Source: Saccharibacter floricola DSM 15669
GTDB taxonomy: Bacteria > Pseudomonadota > Alphaproteobacteria > Acetobacterales > Acetobacteraceae
DNA: 64,000 nt
Direction: 5' to 3'
Assembly (NCBI RefSeq): GCF_000378165.1
Contig: NZ_KB899333.1
Location: 248,001-312,000 of the forward strand
Within the stretch, counting starts at the first letter, position 1; every line of letters starts with the position of its first letter. The notes under the pieces are model-generated. The model was not told the origin of the DNA. It made no database searches and saw only the letters and a program-made list of their open reading frames with translations. Shown here piece by piece: positions 28,210 to 36,968 of this stretch. The position numbers were made by a program, and so were the translations under genes.

Positions 28210-29001
28210 TCAGGAAAGGGTGCGAATGACATCCGAAAGAAGAGCAGGGTTGCCACAGGCGAGGACGGAGCCGTCCCCTTCAAGGCGAAGCGGGTTCCCG
28301 TGCCAGTCTGTCATGCTGCCGCCCGCTCCTTGAACGACGGGAACAAGGGCGGCCCAATCCCACGGTTTCATCGTATCTTCTGTAATGAGGTCAATACTGC
28401 CCAGTGTGAGCAGGCCGAAAGCATAGGCATCTCCCCCCCAAGAGGTGCGGCGTGTAGCAGCTTGGAGACGCTCAAAAGCTGGGCGCATGATAGGGCGGAT
28501 GATCTCGGGAGCTGTGCATGAAAGCTCCGCTTCCGAGAGAGAAGGGCAGGCGCGTGGATTAATTTTTCCGGGGAAGCGCGCGCTATGGTAGCGCGTTTTC
28601 TGCCCTTCTATCCCGGTCCAGCGTTCTTCTGTTGCAGGTTGGTCAATCACACCGAGAACAGGTTTCCCCCGATGGAGCAAGGCGATGAGTGTGCAGAATG
28701 TCGGACGTCCTGTCACAAAAGCACGCGTGCCATCAATCGGGTCAAGCACCCAGAGCCATTCATCATCAAGGGTGCCATTTTGCCCGCCTTCTTCACCCAA
28801 AATGCTGTGTTGTGGGAAATGATCACTCAAAAGGGCTCGCATTTTTTCTTCTGCCTGTTGATCCGCCAAGGTGACAGGGCTGTCATCCCCCTTAGAATCG
28901 ACATTAAGAGGGGAACGGAAATAGGGCATAACGGTCTGGCGGGCGATATCGGCACAGCGTTCAGCGATTGTGAGGTAATGAGCGAGAGAAGATTGGGTCA
29001 T
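28210..29001 (-). CDS. hisN: Inositol monophosphatase-family phosphatase, probable histidinol-phosphatase
   Basis: Metal-dependent phosphatase of 263 aa. The metal ligands are GEEGG (Glu70, Glu71), WVLDPIDGTRAFV (Asp87, Asp90) and the late PWDWAALVPVVQGAGG. The form DPIDGTRAFVTGRP and the closing Asp-Trp-Ala block resemble HisN enzymes, which dephosphorylate histidinol phosphate where a HisB phosphatase is absent. An inositol-phosphatase (SuhB-like) function is the alternative. It is divergent from kdsB across 71 bp and leads the run hisN-serA-comM. Confidence 0.83.
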   Translation of the reverse strand: MTQSSLAHYLTIAERCADIARQTVMPYFRSPLNVDSKGDDSPVTLADQQAEEKMRALLSDHFPQHSILGEEGGQNGTLDDEWLWVLDPIDGTRAFVTGRPTFCTLIALLHRGKPVLGVIDQPATEERWTGIEGQKTRYHSARFPGKINPRACPSLSEAELSCTAPEIIRPIMRPAFERLQAATRRTSWGGDAYAFGLLTLGSIDLITEDTMKPWDWAALVPVVQGAGGSMTDWHGNPLRLEGDGSVLACGNPALLSDVIRTLS

Positions 29002-29072
29002 GGCGTGGAAATCTCATCCTTTTTACAAGCGCTGAATTGACGTTCTGTTAGAGGAACGGCATCAAGAAAGCT

Positions 29073-29807
29073 ATGCGTCCTATTATTGTTATTCCCTCCA
29101 GACTTGCCTCCACGCGCCTTCCGCGCAAGGCCCTCGCTGATATTGCTGGGCGTCCTATGATCGTTAGAGTGGTCGAACAGGCCCTGAAAGCTCGTCTTGG
29201 CCCTGTTGTGGTGGCCGCAGGTGACAAAGAGATTGCCGAGGCCGTGGCTCCCATAGAGGGTGTGTGCGTTGTGCTTACAGACCCTGACCTCCCCAGTGGC
29301 TCAGACAGGGTGCAGGCAGCGTTAGAGCAGGTAGATCCGCAGGGTGACTATAATGTGGTGATTAATCTCCAAGGGGATTTGCCCCTTATTCGGAGAGGCG
29401 ACTTAAGCGCCGTTTTACGCCCTCTTGCTGATAGCCGCGTTTATGATTTAGCGACATTGGTAACGTTGATTGATACCGAGCGTGAGCGTTCTGTCGAGTC
29501 GGTGGTGAAAGCAGTTTGCGCTTTTGGAGACGAGCAGAAGAGTGCGCGGGCGCTCTATTTTTCACGCCATGCTGTGCCGTGGGGTGAAGGCCCTTTATGG
29601 CATCATGTAGGGATTTATGCGTGGCGGAGAGAGGCATTAGCGCGTTTTGTCTCCCTCCCTCCATCTCTGTTAGAACAGCGTGAGAAACTGGAGCAGTTGC
29701 GTGCACTAGAAGCGGGGATGGCGATTGGCTGTAGCCGAATCGCTCATGCTCCGCTTGGAGTAGATACGTTAGAAGACCTCGAACAAGTAAGGGCCATAAT
29801 AGCATGA
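29073..29807 (+). CDS. kdsB: 3-deoxy-manno-octulosonate cytidylyltransferase
   Basis: Activates Kdo to CMP-Kdo for lipopolysaccharide core synthesis; 244 aa. The nucleotide-binding start IIVIPSRLASTRLPRKAL and the later INLQGDLPLI (metal Asp) are diagnostic, as is FSRHAVPW and the HVGIYAWRREAL segment. kdsA, which makes the precursor, is at 61 kb in this window. Its stop overlaps the pheA start by 4 bp. Confidence 0.95.
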   Translation: MRPIIVIPSRLASTRLPRKALADIAGRPMIVRVVEQALKARLGPVVVAAGDKEIAEAVAPIEGVCVVLTDPDLPSGSDRVQAALEQVDPQGDYNVVINLQGDLPLIRRGDLSAVLRPLADSRVYDLATLVTLIDTERERSVESVVKAVCAFGDEQKSARALYFSRHAVPWGEGPLWHHVGIYAWRREALARFVSLPPSLLEQREKLEQLRALEAGMAIGCSRIAHAPLGVDTLEDLEQVRAIIA

Positions 29808-30643
29808 GTGTGATCGCGTTTCAGGGAAGGCCGGGGGCGTATTCAGACCTTGCATGCCGTATCGTGCGCCCGGGGTGGGAGACCTATCCATGCCGCAGCT
29901 TTGCGGATGCGATTGATGCGGTGCGGGACGGGAAAGCTGACGAGGCGTTACTGCCGTGTGAAAATTCGCTCGCGGGACGGGTCGCCGAAATTCACGCACT
30001 TTTGCCTCAATCAGGGTTAAAAATAATTGGTGAGCATTTCCAGCGGATTGAACATTGCCTGCTTGGCGTCAAAGGGACGACTCTGGAGACGATCAAGCGC
30101 GTGCATACACACCCAGTAGCGATGGCGCAGGTGCGCTCCTTACTTGCGACATATAAATTTGACGCGGTGACGGAGTTCGATACGGCTGGAGCGGCGGAAA
30201 TGGTCGCGCGCTGGGGGAAGCCTGAAGAGGCTGCTGTTGCTTCTTCTTTAGCTGGGGAGCTTAACGGGCTTGAGGTGTTGGCACGCAACGTGGAAGATGC
30301 CGCTCATAATACGACCCGTTTTTACCGGGTTACACGCCAAGAAACCCCGGTAGATGATATTCTCCCAGAAGCAGCAATGACGACTTTGTTGGTGAAGGTG
30401 ACGAATGAGCCTGGTGCACTTTATGGTGTTTTAGGGTGTTTTGCGCGCTATGGGGTCAACATGACGCGTATTGAGAGCTATATGTTAGATGGTTCTTTTG
30501 CGGCGTCTCAGTTTCTGGTGGATGTCGAGGGGCATCCTCAAGCGCAAGCGCTTAAAGGCGCGTTAGCAGCGCTTGCAGACGAGCATCATGAGAGCCGGGT
30601 ACTCGGTGTCTATCGACGCAGTGAGTTTCGTAAGGCCATGTAA
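29804..30643 (+). CDS. pheA: Prephenate dehydratase
   Basis: Converts prephenate to phenylpyruvate in phenylalanine synthesis. The 279-aa monofunctional form begins with VIAFQGRPGAYSDLA. The catalytic Thr-Arg-Phe signature NTTRFYRV is near residue 169, followed by a regulatory ACT domain (LLVKVTNEPGALYGVLGCFA). The usual ESRP effector motif reads ESYMLDGSF, the variant common in alphaproteobacteria. It is coupled to kdsB by a 4-bp overlap. Together with tyrA at 6 kb both branches from prephenate are present. Confidence 0.95.
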   Translation: MSVIAFQGRPGAYSDLACRIVRPGWETYPCRSFADAIDAVRDGKADEALLPCENSLAGRVAEIHALLPQSGLKIIGEHFQRIEHCLLGVKGTTLETIKRVHTHPVAMAQVRSLLATYKFDAVTEFDTAGAAEMVARWGKPEEAAVASSLAGELNGLEVLARNVEDAAHNTTRFYRVTRQETPVDDILPEAAMTTLLVKVTNEPGALYGVLGCFARYGVNMTRIESYMLDGSFAASQFLVDVEGHPQAQALKGALAALADEHHESRVLGVYRRSEFRKAM

Positions 30644-30652
30644 ACGATAAAT

Positions 30653-30678
30653 CACTCTCTACCAATGGAAAGAGAGTG
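30653..30678. other. Inverted repeat after pheA
   Basis: CACTCTCT (30653-30660) and AGAGAGTG (30671-30678) pair around a 10-nt loop. No T-run follows, so it may stabilise the transcript or act as a weak terminator. Confidence 0.4.
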
Positions 30679-30748
30679 TCTAAGATAGCCAAAATGGTTT
30701 CAGTGTTATGAGACCAGAAAGAATAGAGAGATTGGGCGGAGAGAAGAG

Positions 30749-31648
30749 ATGGCGGACATCATCAATAACGAGTATCGCGGTTCATTAACGGCTCTTGTCA
30801 CACCGATGAAAACGGATGGCAGTTTGGATGAGCACGCTGCGACTAGCTTGATTGAGCGTCAGATTTTGGCCGGGACAACGGGGCTTATCCCTTCTGGAAC
30901 CACCGGCGAAAGCCCGACCTTAACCCATCATGAGCATCTTGCTGTGGTGGAACATTGCGTCAAAGTGGCTAATGGCCGTGCGAAGGTGATGGCGGGTGCT
31001 GGTTCTAATTGCACGCGTGAAGCGGTGGAAATGGCTCGGCATGCGGAGTCTGTTGGCGCTGATTCGATTCTCGTCGTCGTGCCTTACTACAACAAACCTA
31101 CGCAGGAAGGGTTGTATCGCCATTTCATGACGGTTGCTGATGCAACGTCTCTGCCTTTGTGGCTTTATTGCATTCCAGGGCGCTCTGTTGTGGACCTTAC
31201 CCCTGAAACGGTGGGACGGCTTGCAAAACACCCGAATATTGTAGGCACAAAAGACGCTACGGCGAACCTTGATCGCCCCATTGAAGTGCGTCGTCTAGCG
31301 GGTGCAGCGTTCAATCAGCTTTCTGGTGAAGATGGCACGGTGCTTTCCTTCCTTGCCGCTGGTGGGCATGGCTGCATTAGTGTGACGTCAAATGTGGTGC
31401 CGGAGTTGTGCACGCAGATGCATCGTTTGTGGCAGGAAGGTAAGGTGCAGGAGGCTATTGCGCTGCAAGACCGCCTAGTTCCGCTGCATGATGCTCTTTT
31501 TGCAGAAAGCAGCCCGGCTCCGGTGAAATATGCGCTGTCTCGTTTGGGGCATTGTGAGGCAACATTGCGTTTGCCGTTGGTGGAACCACGCGAAGAAACG
31601 AAAAAACAGGTGGATGCAGCGCTTAGATCGCTGGGTCTTTTAGACTAA
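30749..31648 (+). CDS. dapA: 4-hydroxy-tetrahydrodipicolinate synthase
   Basis: Condenses pyruvate with aspartate semialdehyde in lysine and meso-diaminopimelate synthesis; 299 aa. Landmarks are GSLTALVTPM, the pyruvate-binding GTTGESPTL, VVVPYYNKPTQEG with the catalytic Tyr, and the Schiff-base Lys in NIVGTKDATANL (about residue 165). YCIPGRSVVDL replaces the more usual YNVPGRT. The start ATG 30749 follows GGAGAGAAG. smpB begins 9 bp after its stop, so the two form a tight pair. Confidence 0.95.
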   Translation: MADIINNEYRGSLTALVTPMKTDGSLDEHAATSLIERQILAGTTGLIPSGTTGESPTLTHHEHLAVVEHCVKVANGRAKVMAGAGSNCTREAVEMARHAESVGADSILVVVPYYNKPTQEGLYRHFMTVADATSLPLWLYCIPGRSVVDLTPETVGRLAKHPNIVGTKDATANLDRPIEVRRLAGAAFNQLSGEDGTVLSFLAAGGHGCISVTSNVVPELCTQMHRLWQEGKVQEAIALQDRLVPLHDALFAESSPAPVKYALSRLGHCEATLRLPLVEPREETKKQVDAALRSLGLLD

Positions 31649-31657
31649 GAAAGCATT

Positions 31658-32155
31658 ATGGCAGCAAAGAAAAAAGCAAAGAGCGGCATGATCTCGCATG
31701 GGATCGCCGCGCAAAATCGGAAAGGCCGCTTTAACTACACGATCAAAGAAACGGTTGAAGCGGGCCTCGTCCTTAAAGGGGCGGAGGTTAAGAGCCTTCG
31801 CCTAGGGCGTGCCGCTCTGACGGAAGCATACGCGATTGAGCGTGATGGTGAGTTGTGGCTGATCAACTCCTATATTCCGGAATATCAGGGTGGTGTGCTG
31901 TCGCGTTTTGATACGCGTGCACCGCGTAAGCTTCTGCTCCATCGTAAGCAGGTGAGGCATTTTATCGGGGCGATTACCCGTTCAGGGGCGACATTGGTGC
32001 CACTCGATATTCACTTTAACGCACGCGGTGTTGCAAAGGTGACGATCGGTTTAGGGCTTGGGCGTAAAAAAGAAGATAAGCGCCGGGCCATTGCGGATAG
32101 AGACTGGCAGCGCGATAAAGCGCGGCTACTACGCAATAAGGGTGGAGATTATTAA
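31658..32155 (+). CDS. smpB: SsrA-binding protein SmpB
   Basis: Partner of tmRNA in rescue of stalled ribosomes; 165 aa. It shows the OB-fold core KGRFNYTIKETVEAGLVLKG and GAEVKSLRLGRAALTEAYA, and the basic C-terminal tail KKEDKRRAIADRDWQRDKAR that enters the ribosome. The tmRNA gene itself is not recognisable in the adjoining intergenic region. It lies 9 bp after dapA. Confidence 0.96.
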   Translation: MAAKKKAKSGMISHGIAAQNRKGRFNYTIKETVEAGLVLKGAEVKSLRLGRAALTEAYAIERDGELWLINSYIPEYQGGVLSRFDTRAPRKLLLHRKQVRHFIGAITRSGATLVPLDIHFNARGVAKVTIGLGLGRKKEDKRRAIADRDWQRDKARLLRNKGGDY

Positions 32156-32539
32156 ACTCTTGTCTGCGGGGTCATGATAGGGAGGAGAAACTTTTCTCCT
32201 TCCGCCGTGGCTGGGGTTCCCCTTACAGGCTTGTCGGGTTTGGCCGCCACATTTGTCTCTATGAGGGTTATTGTAGGATGGCGTGAAGAACCTGATATCT
32301 GATCTCATACCTCAGAGATAAGAAGAGCCATATGGGCACTCTTTTTTGAAGAGTGGACGAGTCTATATCGTCTTGATCTTCTCCTATTGTCGGAGAGAGG
32401 TCTTGCATAGTTATTGGAGGAGAAGCTCTCTTTCCTTTAATCGTCTCAAAGTGCTGGGCGGGTCATTGTTAAAGGGGCAAAGTAGGAAAGGTTGCTAGGC
32501 CTTGAATGGCAGCGCGAACTACGTAACGGTTTGAGATGA
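32156..32539. other. Non-coding stretch after smpB, origin unclear
   Basis: No gene of known family is visible. A hairpin at 32181-32203 (AGGAGAA with TTCTCCT) may end the dapA-smpB transcript but lacks a T-run. A 46-codon frame on the minus strand (32268-32408) has no support. The stretch borders decayed insertion sequences and may itself be degenerate mobile DNA. Confidence 0.4.
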
Positions 32540-32985
32540 GTATGCTTCAGTCAGTTTTTTATGACTAGAGCTGCTCTTTCTGGGGGCTTCTGATCAAGGA
32601 AGTCCGTCCGAAGGGGGGAAGACCTTGCGGTACCCGCGATTTTTGGCCGGCACCAGAATGGTGCGAAATGGCGTTATGGCGTTTCCTTCCTTCTGAGTTT
32701 GGCCTTTGGTGGATTACAGCTCAATGTTCATTCCGATGGTCGAAATGGTGCGTATGGCAGCGTCTTTTTGAGATGGTTAGGAGTAAGCCCTCGTCACTGG
32801 GCATGACCTTCACTGATGGTACGACAATCTGCGTTTCTCACACAGAGGCTGGGGTGGCTAAAATAGGGTGATATAGAAAACGTCGTAGGGATCGTGCGGC
32901 TCTTGGCCGCTTACTTACGTGGAGGCTTTAGAACCAAGGCTGTAAGGCCGAACAGACTCTAAACTAAAATGCCGCCGAGCTTTAT
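32540..32985 (+). pseudogene. Decayed IS5-family transposase, remnant A
   Basis: Broken frames on the plus strand match an IS5-family transposase in order: EVRPKGGRPC (about 32598), the segment LPSEFGLWW with RWSKWCVWQRLFEMV (about 32685-32775), then LGMTFTDGTTICVSH, where DGTTI is the first catalytic-Asp region, and a last trace RGGFRTKA near 32920. The 3' half is missing. A leader block CAGTCAGTTTTTT and the start of the frame match remnant C at 60 kb on the other strand, so the two descend from one element. Stops and small deletions make it inactive. Confidence 0.75.
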
Positions 32986-32988
32986 TCT

Positions 32989-33634
32989 GTTTGTTTAGGC
33001 TTAGGGCTCATTGAATTTATAGAGCTGATATGGTTCAGGGTTTTATGGAGGAACGAGCAAAATAGATTGGCTGACAGCAGCAGAGCATATGGCGCGGCTT
33101 GAGCCTATTTTCCATGGCTGATCGTCGGGTGCTGAGCGGCATTATCTTCGTCAATCACCATGGGCTGCGTTGGTGAGATGCTTCCAAAAGAGTATGGGCC
33201 ACATCAAACGCTCTATAATTGCTGGAAGCGTTGGAGAGACAAGGGTATTTTCCTGCGAATGATGGAGGGCCTGGCTAAGCCTTAGGGCTCCGAGCGCAAA
33301 ACGGTTATGATCGACGAACCCATCTGAAGGCCACCTTTTGAGCATCTTTATGACCGTCGGCCAGGTCAGTGGATTATATCGGTGTTTCTGCTCTGCTTGA
33401 TGAGTTGCTCAAGCCCTGCATCATGGGCCGAAAATCCCGGAACAAGGTCGTCTATAAGGTAAGCGACGCTACAAAAGCGGCGCAACTGCATCGAGATCAT
33501 GTTTGGACGCCTCAAGGACTAGAGCTGTGTTGCGACTCACTGCGAGAAAGACCCAACAATTTTCTTCTTCGTTATCGCGTTCGCTGCATCAGTCACTTAT
33601 GGTTTTAATCAATGGATCCTGAGCCTAACAAACC
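32989..33634 (+). mobile_element. Decayed IS5-type insertion sequence with terminal inverted repeats, remnant B
   Basis: Imperfect terminal inverted repeats of about 28 bp are seen at 32989-33017 and 33607-33634 (shared core GTTTGTT, AGGCT, CATTGA). Between them lies a broken IS5 transposase: AAEHMARLEPIF, DRRVLSGIIFVNHHGLRW (from about 33120), a frameshift, EYGPHQTLYNCWKRWRDKG, a stop, ERKTVMID, an internal deletion of the catalytic middle, VDYIGVSALLDELLKP, CIMGRKSRNK and RRNCIEIMFGRLKD before a final stop-rich tail. This is a different subgroup from remnant A, against which it abuts. No target duplication is clear. Confidence 0.8.
33103..33610 (+). pseudogene. Broken transposase gene of IS remnant B
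   Basis: The coding content of the element above, spread over several frames. The catalytic DDE segment is largely deleted between about 33325 and 33350, so no active enzyme can be made. The longest intact piece (33369-33608) carries DYIGVSALLDELLKP in frame, then shifts out of the transposase frame. Confidence 0.75.
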
Positions 33635-33765
33635 TAAGGAGGGAGCATGTCTCATTTTTGAGAGGTAGGAGGGAGAATAAATACATATATTAATAGGGAA
33701 TATATTTCCCTAAGCTTATTTGACGGTGGATCTAATGCCTAAGACTGGTTTTTTGATGTTTTTGA

Positions 33766-33809
33766 TACAAAAAGGGCCCCATCGTCTTTGTGACGAGGGG
33801 CCCTTTTTT
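33766..33809 (-). terminator. Intrinsic terminator of the cold-shock protein gene
   Basis: The stem AAAAAGGGCCCC (33769-33780) pairs with GGGGCCCTTTTT (33797-33808); an inner TCGTC/GACGA extends it. It lies just after the stop of the minus-strand gene, and its AT flanks would also allow termination from the left. Confidence 0.9.
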
Positions 33810-33814
33810 AGGTC

Positions 33815-34540
33815 TTATTCAGAGGTAAGCTGAACAGCTTCTGGACCTTTACGGCCCTGAATGACCTTCATATTGGTGGTTTGGCCATCCATCAACGTCT
33901 CAAGGCCAGAGCGACCGAGCGCTGATGCATGAACAAAGATGTCCTTGCCGCCATCGTCTGGTGTAATGAAGCCAAAGCCTTTGGTTGCATTATACCATTT
34001 CACAGTTCCACGTACATCTTCAGCAGAAGACATGTCAGGTGCTGGTGAGAAACGTGGCTGCTGCGGACGTGGAGGGCGTTGCGGAGCAAAACCTTCAGGT
34101 TCAGCCGTGCTTGCATCAAGCGAGACGATCTCTGCAACCTGACGTCCCTTAGGGCCCTGACCAATGCGGACAACCAGCGTTGTGCCTGGGGCTGGGTCTG
34201 CGTGGCCAGCATCGTTTAATGTGTTCGCGTGAAGGAAGACATCACCGCTACCATCGCTCAAGCCAACGAAGCCGAAGCCACGTTCTGTGTTGAACCATTT
34301 AACAGTAGCGCTGATTTCAGGGCCTGTCGCAGCGACTTGTGGGCCACCACGGCCACCGCCGGAGCGGCGTGGTCCGCCGCCAAATCCGCCGCCGCCACGA
34401 GGGGCGCCGAAGCCACTATTATCATCGAAGTAGGAAGGTTGACTGCCAAAGTCGCGGTCAAATCCGCCGCGGCGTGAGGAGAATGAGCTGCGGTCGGTTC
34501 TATTATTTCTCAACGGTCTCGTCCCGGAATACTGGGTCAA
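33815..34540 (-). CDS. Two-domain cold-shock protein with Gly/Arg-rich N-terminus
   Basis: A 241-aa nucleic-acid-binding protein. Residues 1-85 are low complexity, rich in Gly, Arg and Ser (GGGGFGGGPRRSGGG). Two cold-shock domains follow: about 92-157 (ATVKWFNTERGFGFV, DVFLHANTL) and 175-240 (GTVKWYNATKGFGFI, DIFVHASAL), each with RNP1 and RNP2 aromatic residues. Dual-domain CSPs are common in alphaproteobacteria and act as RNA chaperones. The only start in frame is TTG at 34540; a GGAGG lies about 30 nt upstream, too far for normal use, and an in-frame TAG lies eight codons before the TTG. The exact N-terminus is therefore uncertain. Confidence 0.85.
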   Translation of the reverse strand: MTQYSGTRPLRNNRTDRSSFSSRRGGFDRDFGSQPSYFDDNSGFGAPRGGGGFGGGPRRSGGGRGGPQVAATGPEISATVKWFNTERGFGFVGLSDGSGDVFLHANTLNDAGHADPAPGTTLVVRIGQGPKGRQVAEIVSLDASTAEPEGFAPQRPPRPQQPRFSPAPDMSSAEDVRGTVKWYNATKGFGFITPDDGGKDIFVHASALGRSGLETLMDGQTTNMKVIQGRKGPEAVQLTSE

Positions 34541-34763
34541 ATAGAAGGGCGCAGCGCTATGCTACGACCTCCGGGGTCTGTAATGTCCCTTGCTATGATA
34601 GCGAAGGGCTCAAGGAAGACGCTACACGACTTCATTTAAAACTTCTAGAAGAAAATAAAAAAAATACATATTCTCGCATTGATTATATTCGGCATTTCAC
34701 AAAATGGTATATCGTAAATTTATTATTGCAGAATAATATGTAAGTAAAAGCTTGATAAACTCT
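34541..34763 (-). promoter_or_regulatory. AT-rich leader and promoter region of the cold-shock gene
   Basis: About 220 bp between the recG stop and the cold-shock gene. The right half (34620-34740) is strongly AT-rich and likely holds the promoter, giving a long 5' untranslated leader of the kind seen in cold-shock genes. No specific motif could be assigned. Confidence 0.4.
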
Positions 34764-36863
34764 TTATCCAGAAACAAGAAGCCGCTCGGGTTGGGCACGA
34801 TCAAAAAGATAAAGAAGTGTTTGCAGGGCTTCGCCGCGATCTCCGCTGAGATCTGGATTGCGCTCTAACTCGCTTTGACTGTCTTTTGCCATCATATTGG
34901 CATAAAGTGAGAGCCGTATATCACTTGATAACCGAAAGCCCGGTAAGCCTGACTGGCGATGACCTGCTAAATCACCGCCACCGCGAATACGAAAATCTTC
35001 ATCAGCAATAAGAAAACCATCCTCTGTATCGCGCAGGAGACTTAGCCGCCTCTGACCATTCGGTGTGGTTTCCGCGCTATGGAGAAGCAGGCAGAAGGAA
35101 CGGGCGCTTCCACGGCCCACACGTCCACGAAGCTGGTGAAGCTGGGCGAGCCCAAAGCGTTCGGCTTGTTCGATCACCATGATCGTGGCGTTGGGAATAT
35201 CCACCCCCACTTCAATAACAGTTGTGGCGACAAGCAAGCGGGTTTGGCCTTCTTTAAAGCGATCTAATGCGTCGTGACGTACGGCATGGTCTTGTCGTCC
35301 GTGGGCGAGACCAACAATAGGCCCGAAATGTTGGGTAAGACTCGCCCAGCGTTCTTCGGCAGCAGCGGCACTTTGGGTCTCGCTATTTTCAATGAGAGGA
35401 CAGACCCAAAAGATCTGCTGTCCGCGATCCAGAGCGCGTTGGATGCCTGCTAGAATATCGTCCATTTTTGCCATGTCATGAACGGTGGTGTGGATGGGCT
35501 GACGACCCGCCGGTTTGCTATCAAGGCGGCTGACGCCCATTTCTCCCCATTCCATAAGCTGAACCGTGCGTGGAATAGGTGTAGCGGTCATAACCAGTAG
35601 GTCTGTGGCTGTGCCTTTTGCGCTGAGCTTCATGCGTTGTTCCACACCAAAACGGTGCTGCTCATCAATGACAGCGAGGCCAAGATTGGCAAAACTAACG
35701 CCATCTTGAAAAAGGGCATGAGTGCCGATGATAATTTTTGCAGAGCCTTCTGCAATGTGTGTGAGTACGGCACGCCGGGCCTTGCCCTTGACGCTCCCGC
35801 TGAGGAACACGCAGGGAACACCCATGAGGCGCGAGAGGGTTTCTGCATGTTGTTGAGCGAGGATTTCTGTCGGGGCCATGAGAGCGGCTTGCGTGCCTGC
35901 CTCAACAGCGTGAAGCATGGCCATCATAGCGACAAATGTTTTGCCCGACCCCACATCACCTTGCAGCAGGCGCACCATAGGGGTTTCTTTTTCCATATCA
36001 GCGGCGATTTCTGCCATGGCGCGTTCTTGCGCATCGGTTGGAGGAAAGCCGAAGCGTTCACGGAGTTGAGCGCGTAATGTGCCATCGCCTTTGAGAGCAC
36101 GGCCCGGGCGATGTTGGGCTTGGCGGCGTGCGAGACCTAAACAGAGCTGATCAGCCAGCACTTCGTCGGCTGCAAGGCGAGCGCGTGCACGTTCTAGAAG
36201 GGGAGCTGGATCAGTATCGCGTGGGAGGGAGGTGGGTTGCTGTACCCAAGTGAGGGCTTCATGAAAGCTCGGCCAAGATTGTTTGGCCATGAGCTGTGGG
36301 CTTTGCCATTCAGGAAGGTCTGGAATACAGGCAAGGGCGGCATTCATAGCGCGTCGTACGGTGGAGGGGAAAAGCCCAGCGGTGAGAGGCCAGACGGGCT
36401 CAAGCCAAGGGAAGCTCTCGCGTCTTTCCCAGAGATGGATATGGTCTGGACGAGAAAGCGAAATACGTTCGCGGTAAAAGCTGACTTTCCCAGAAACGAG
36501 AAGCTCTGTGCCGGGAGGGGGTAGGAAAAGATTGTTCTTCTGGAAAAAGACGATTTCAAGCGGCCCTGTCTCATCTTCCGTGATGAGTGTGGTGGGCTGT
36601 GAGGGGCGTTGTGGGCGCCGCACGCTGACAACCCTCACACGGCTGGTGAGAATGTCGCCATGGACGAGGTCATGTCCTTGAGCGACGGTCAGAATCTCGC
36701 GGCGGTCAATGAGTTTTTCAGGCAAGGTGAAGAGCAGGTCAATCACCCGTTTTCCCTCACTAATCTTGCTTAATAAGGTGCTGTGACGTGGCCCGATAGA
36801 CGCTAGGGAGGCCAGAGGAGCCAGAAGAGGTTCCAAAAGGGCAGGAGGCGGCAAGATAGGCAT
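34764..36863 (-). CDS. recG: ATP-dependent DNA helicase RecG
   Basis: Remodels stalled forks and branched DNA. The ATG at 36863 gives 699 aa starting MPILPPPALLEPLLAPL; a GTG 22 codons earlier is in frame but less convincing. The N-terminal wedge/OB domain is followed by the SF2 helicase core: Walker A GDVGSGKTFVAMMAML, DEQH box VIDEQHRFGVEQRMKL, TATPIPRT and the C-terminal QLRGRVGRG. It is divergent from mfd across 105 bp, an arrangement often seen in alphaproteobacteria, though the sdhE gene that often sits between them is absent. Confidence 0.95.
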   Translation of the reverse strand: MPILPPPALLEPLLAPLASLASIGPRHSTLLSKISEGKRVIDLLFTLPEKLIDRREILTVAQGHDLVHGDILTSRVRVVSVRRPQRPSQPTTLITEDETGPLEIVFFQKNNLFLPPPGTELLVSGKVSFYRERISLSRPDHIHLWERRESFPWLEPVWPLTAGLFPSTVRRAMNAALACIPDLPEWQSPQLMAKQSWPSFHEALTWVQQPTSLPRDTDPAPLLERARARLAADEVLADQLCLGLARRQAQHRPGRALKGDGTLRAQLRERFGFPPTDAQERAMAEIAADMEKETPMVRLLQGDVGSGKTFVAMMAMLHAVEAGTQAALMAPTEILAQQHAETLSRLMGVPCVFLSGSVKGKARRAVLTHIAEGSAKIIIGTHALFQDGVSFANLGLAVIDEQHRFGVEQRMKLSAKGTATDLLVMTATPIPRTVQLMEWGEMGVSRLDSKPAGRQPIHTTVHDMAKMDDILAGIQRALDRGQQIFWVCPLIENSETQSAAAAEERWASLTQHFGPIVGLAHGRQDHAVRHDALDRFKEGQTRLLVATTVIEVGVDIPNATIMVIEQAERFGLAQLHQLRGRVGRGSARSFCLLLHSAETTPNGQRRLSLLRDTEDGFLIADEDFRIRGGGDLAGHRQSGLPGFRLSSDIRLSLYANMMAKDSQSELERNPDLSGDRGEALQTLLYLFDRAQPERLLVSG

Positions 36864-36968
36864 GGATCGCTGTAAGAAGCCTCTGGGCTGACAGAGAGGA
36901 GCAGGGAAGCTATAGGATAGCACGTGCACACCTTAAAACGGAACTCCTGTAAAGAAGAGGCCCTGCTG

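Noticed and set aside
30472-30500. Loss of the ESRP motif in prephenate dehydratase
   Set aside because: The ESYM form is common in alphaproteobacteria and does not indicate a broken enzyme.
32268-32408. Minus-strand 46-codon frame after smpB
   Set aside because: No ribosome site, no recognisable motif, and it lies next to decayed mobile DNA; chance is the simplest explanation.
32668-32871. Plus-strand 67-codon frame as a stand-alone gene
   Set aside because: It is an open piece of the broken transposase of remnant A, not a separate gene.
34700-34741. AT-rich repeats as an origin or phage attachment site
   Set aside because: No direct repeats, no tRNA and no integrase nearby; it fits a promoter and leader of the cold-shock gene.
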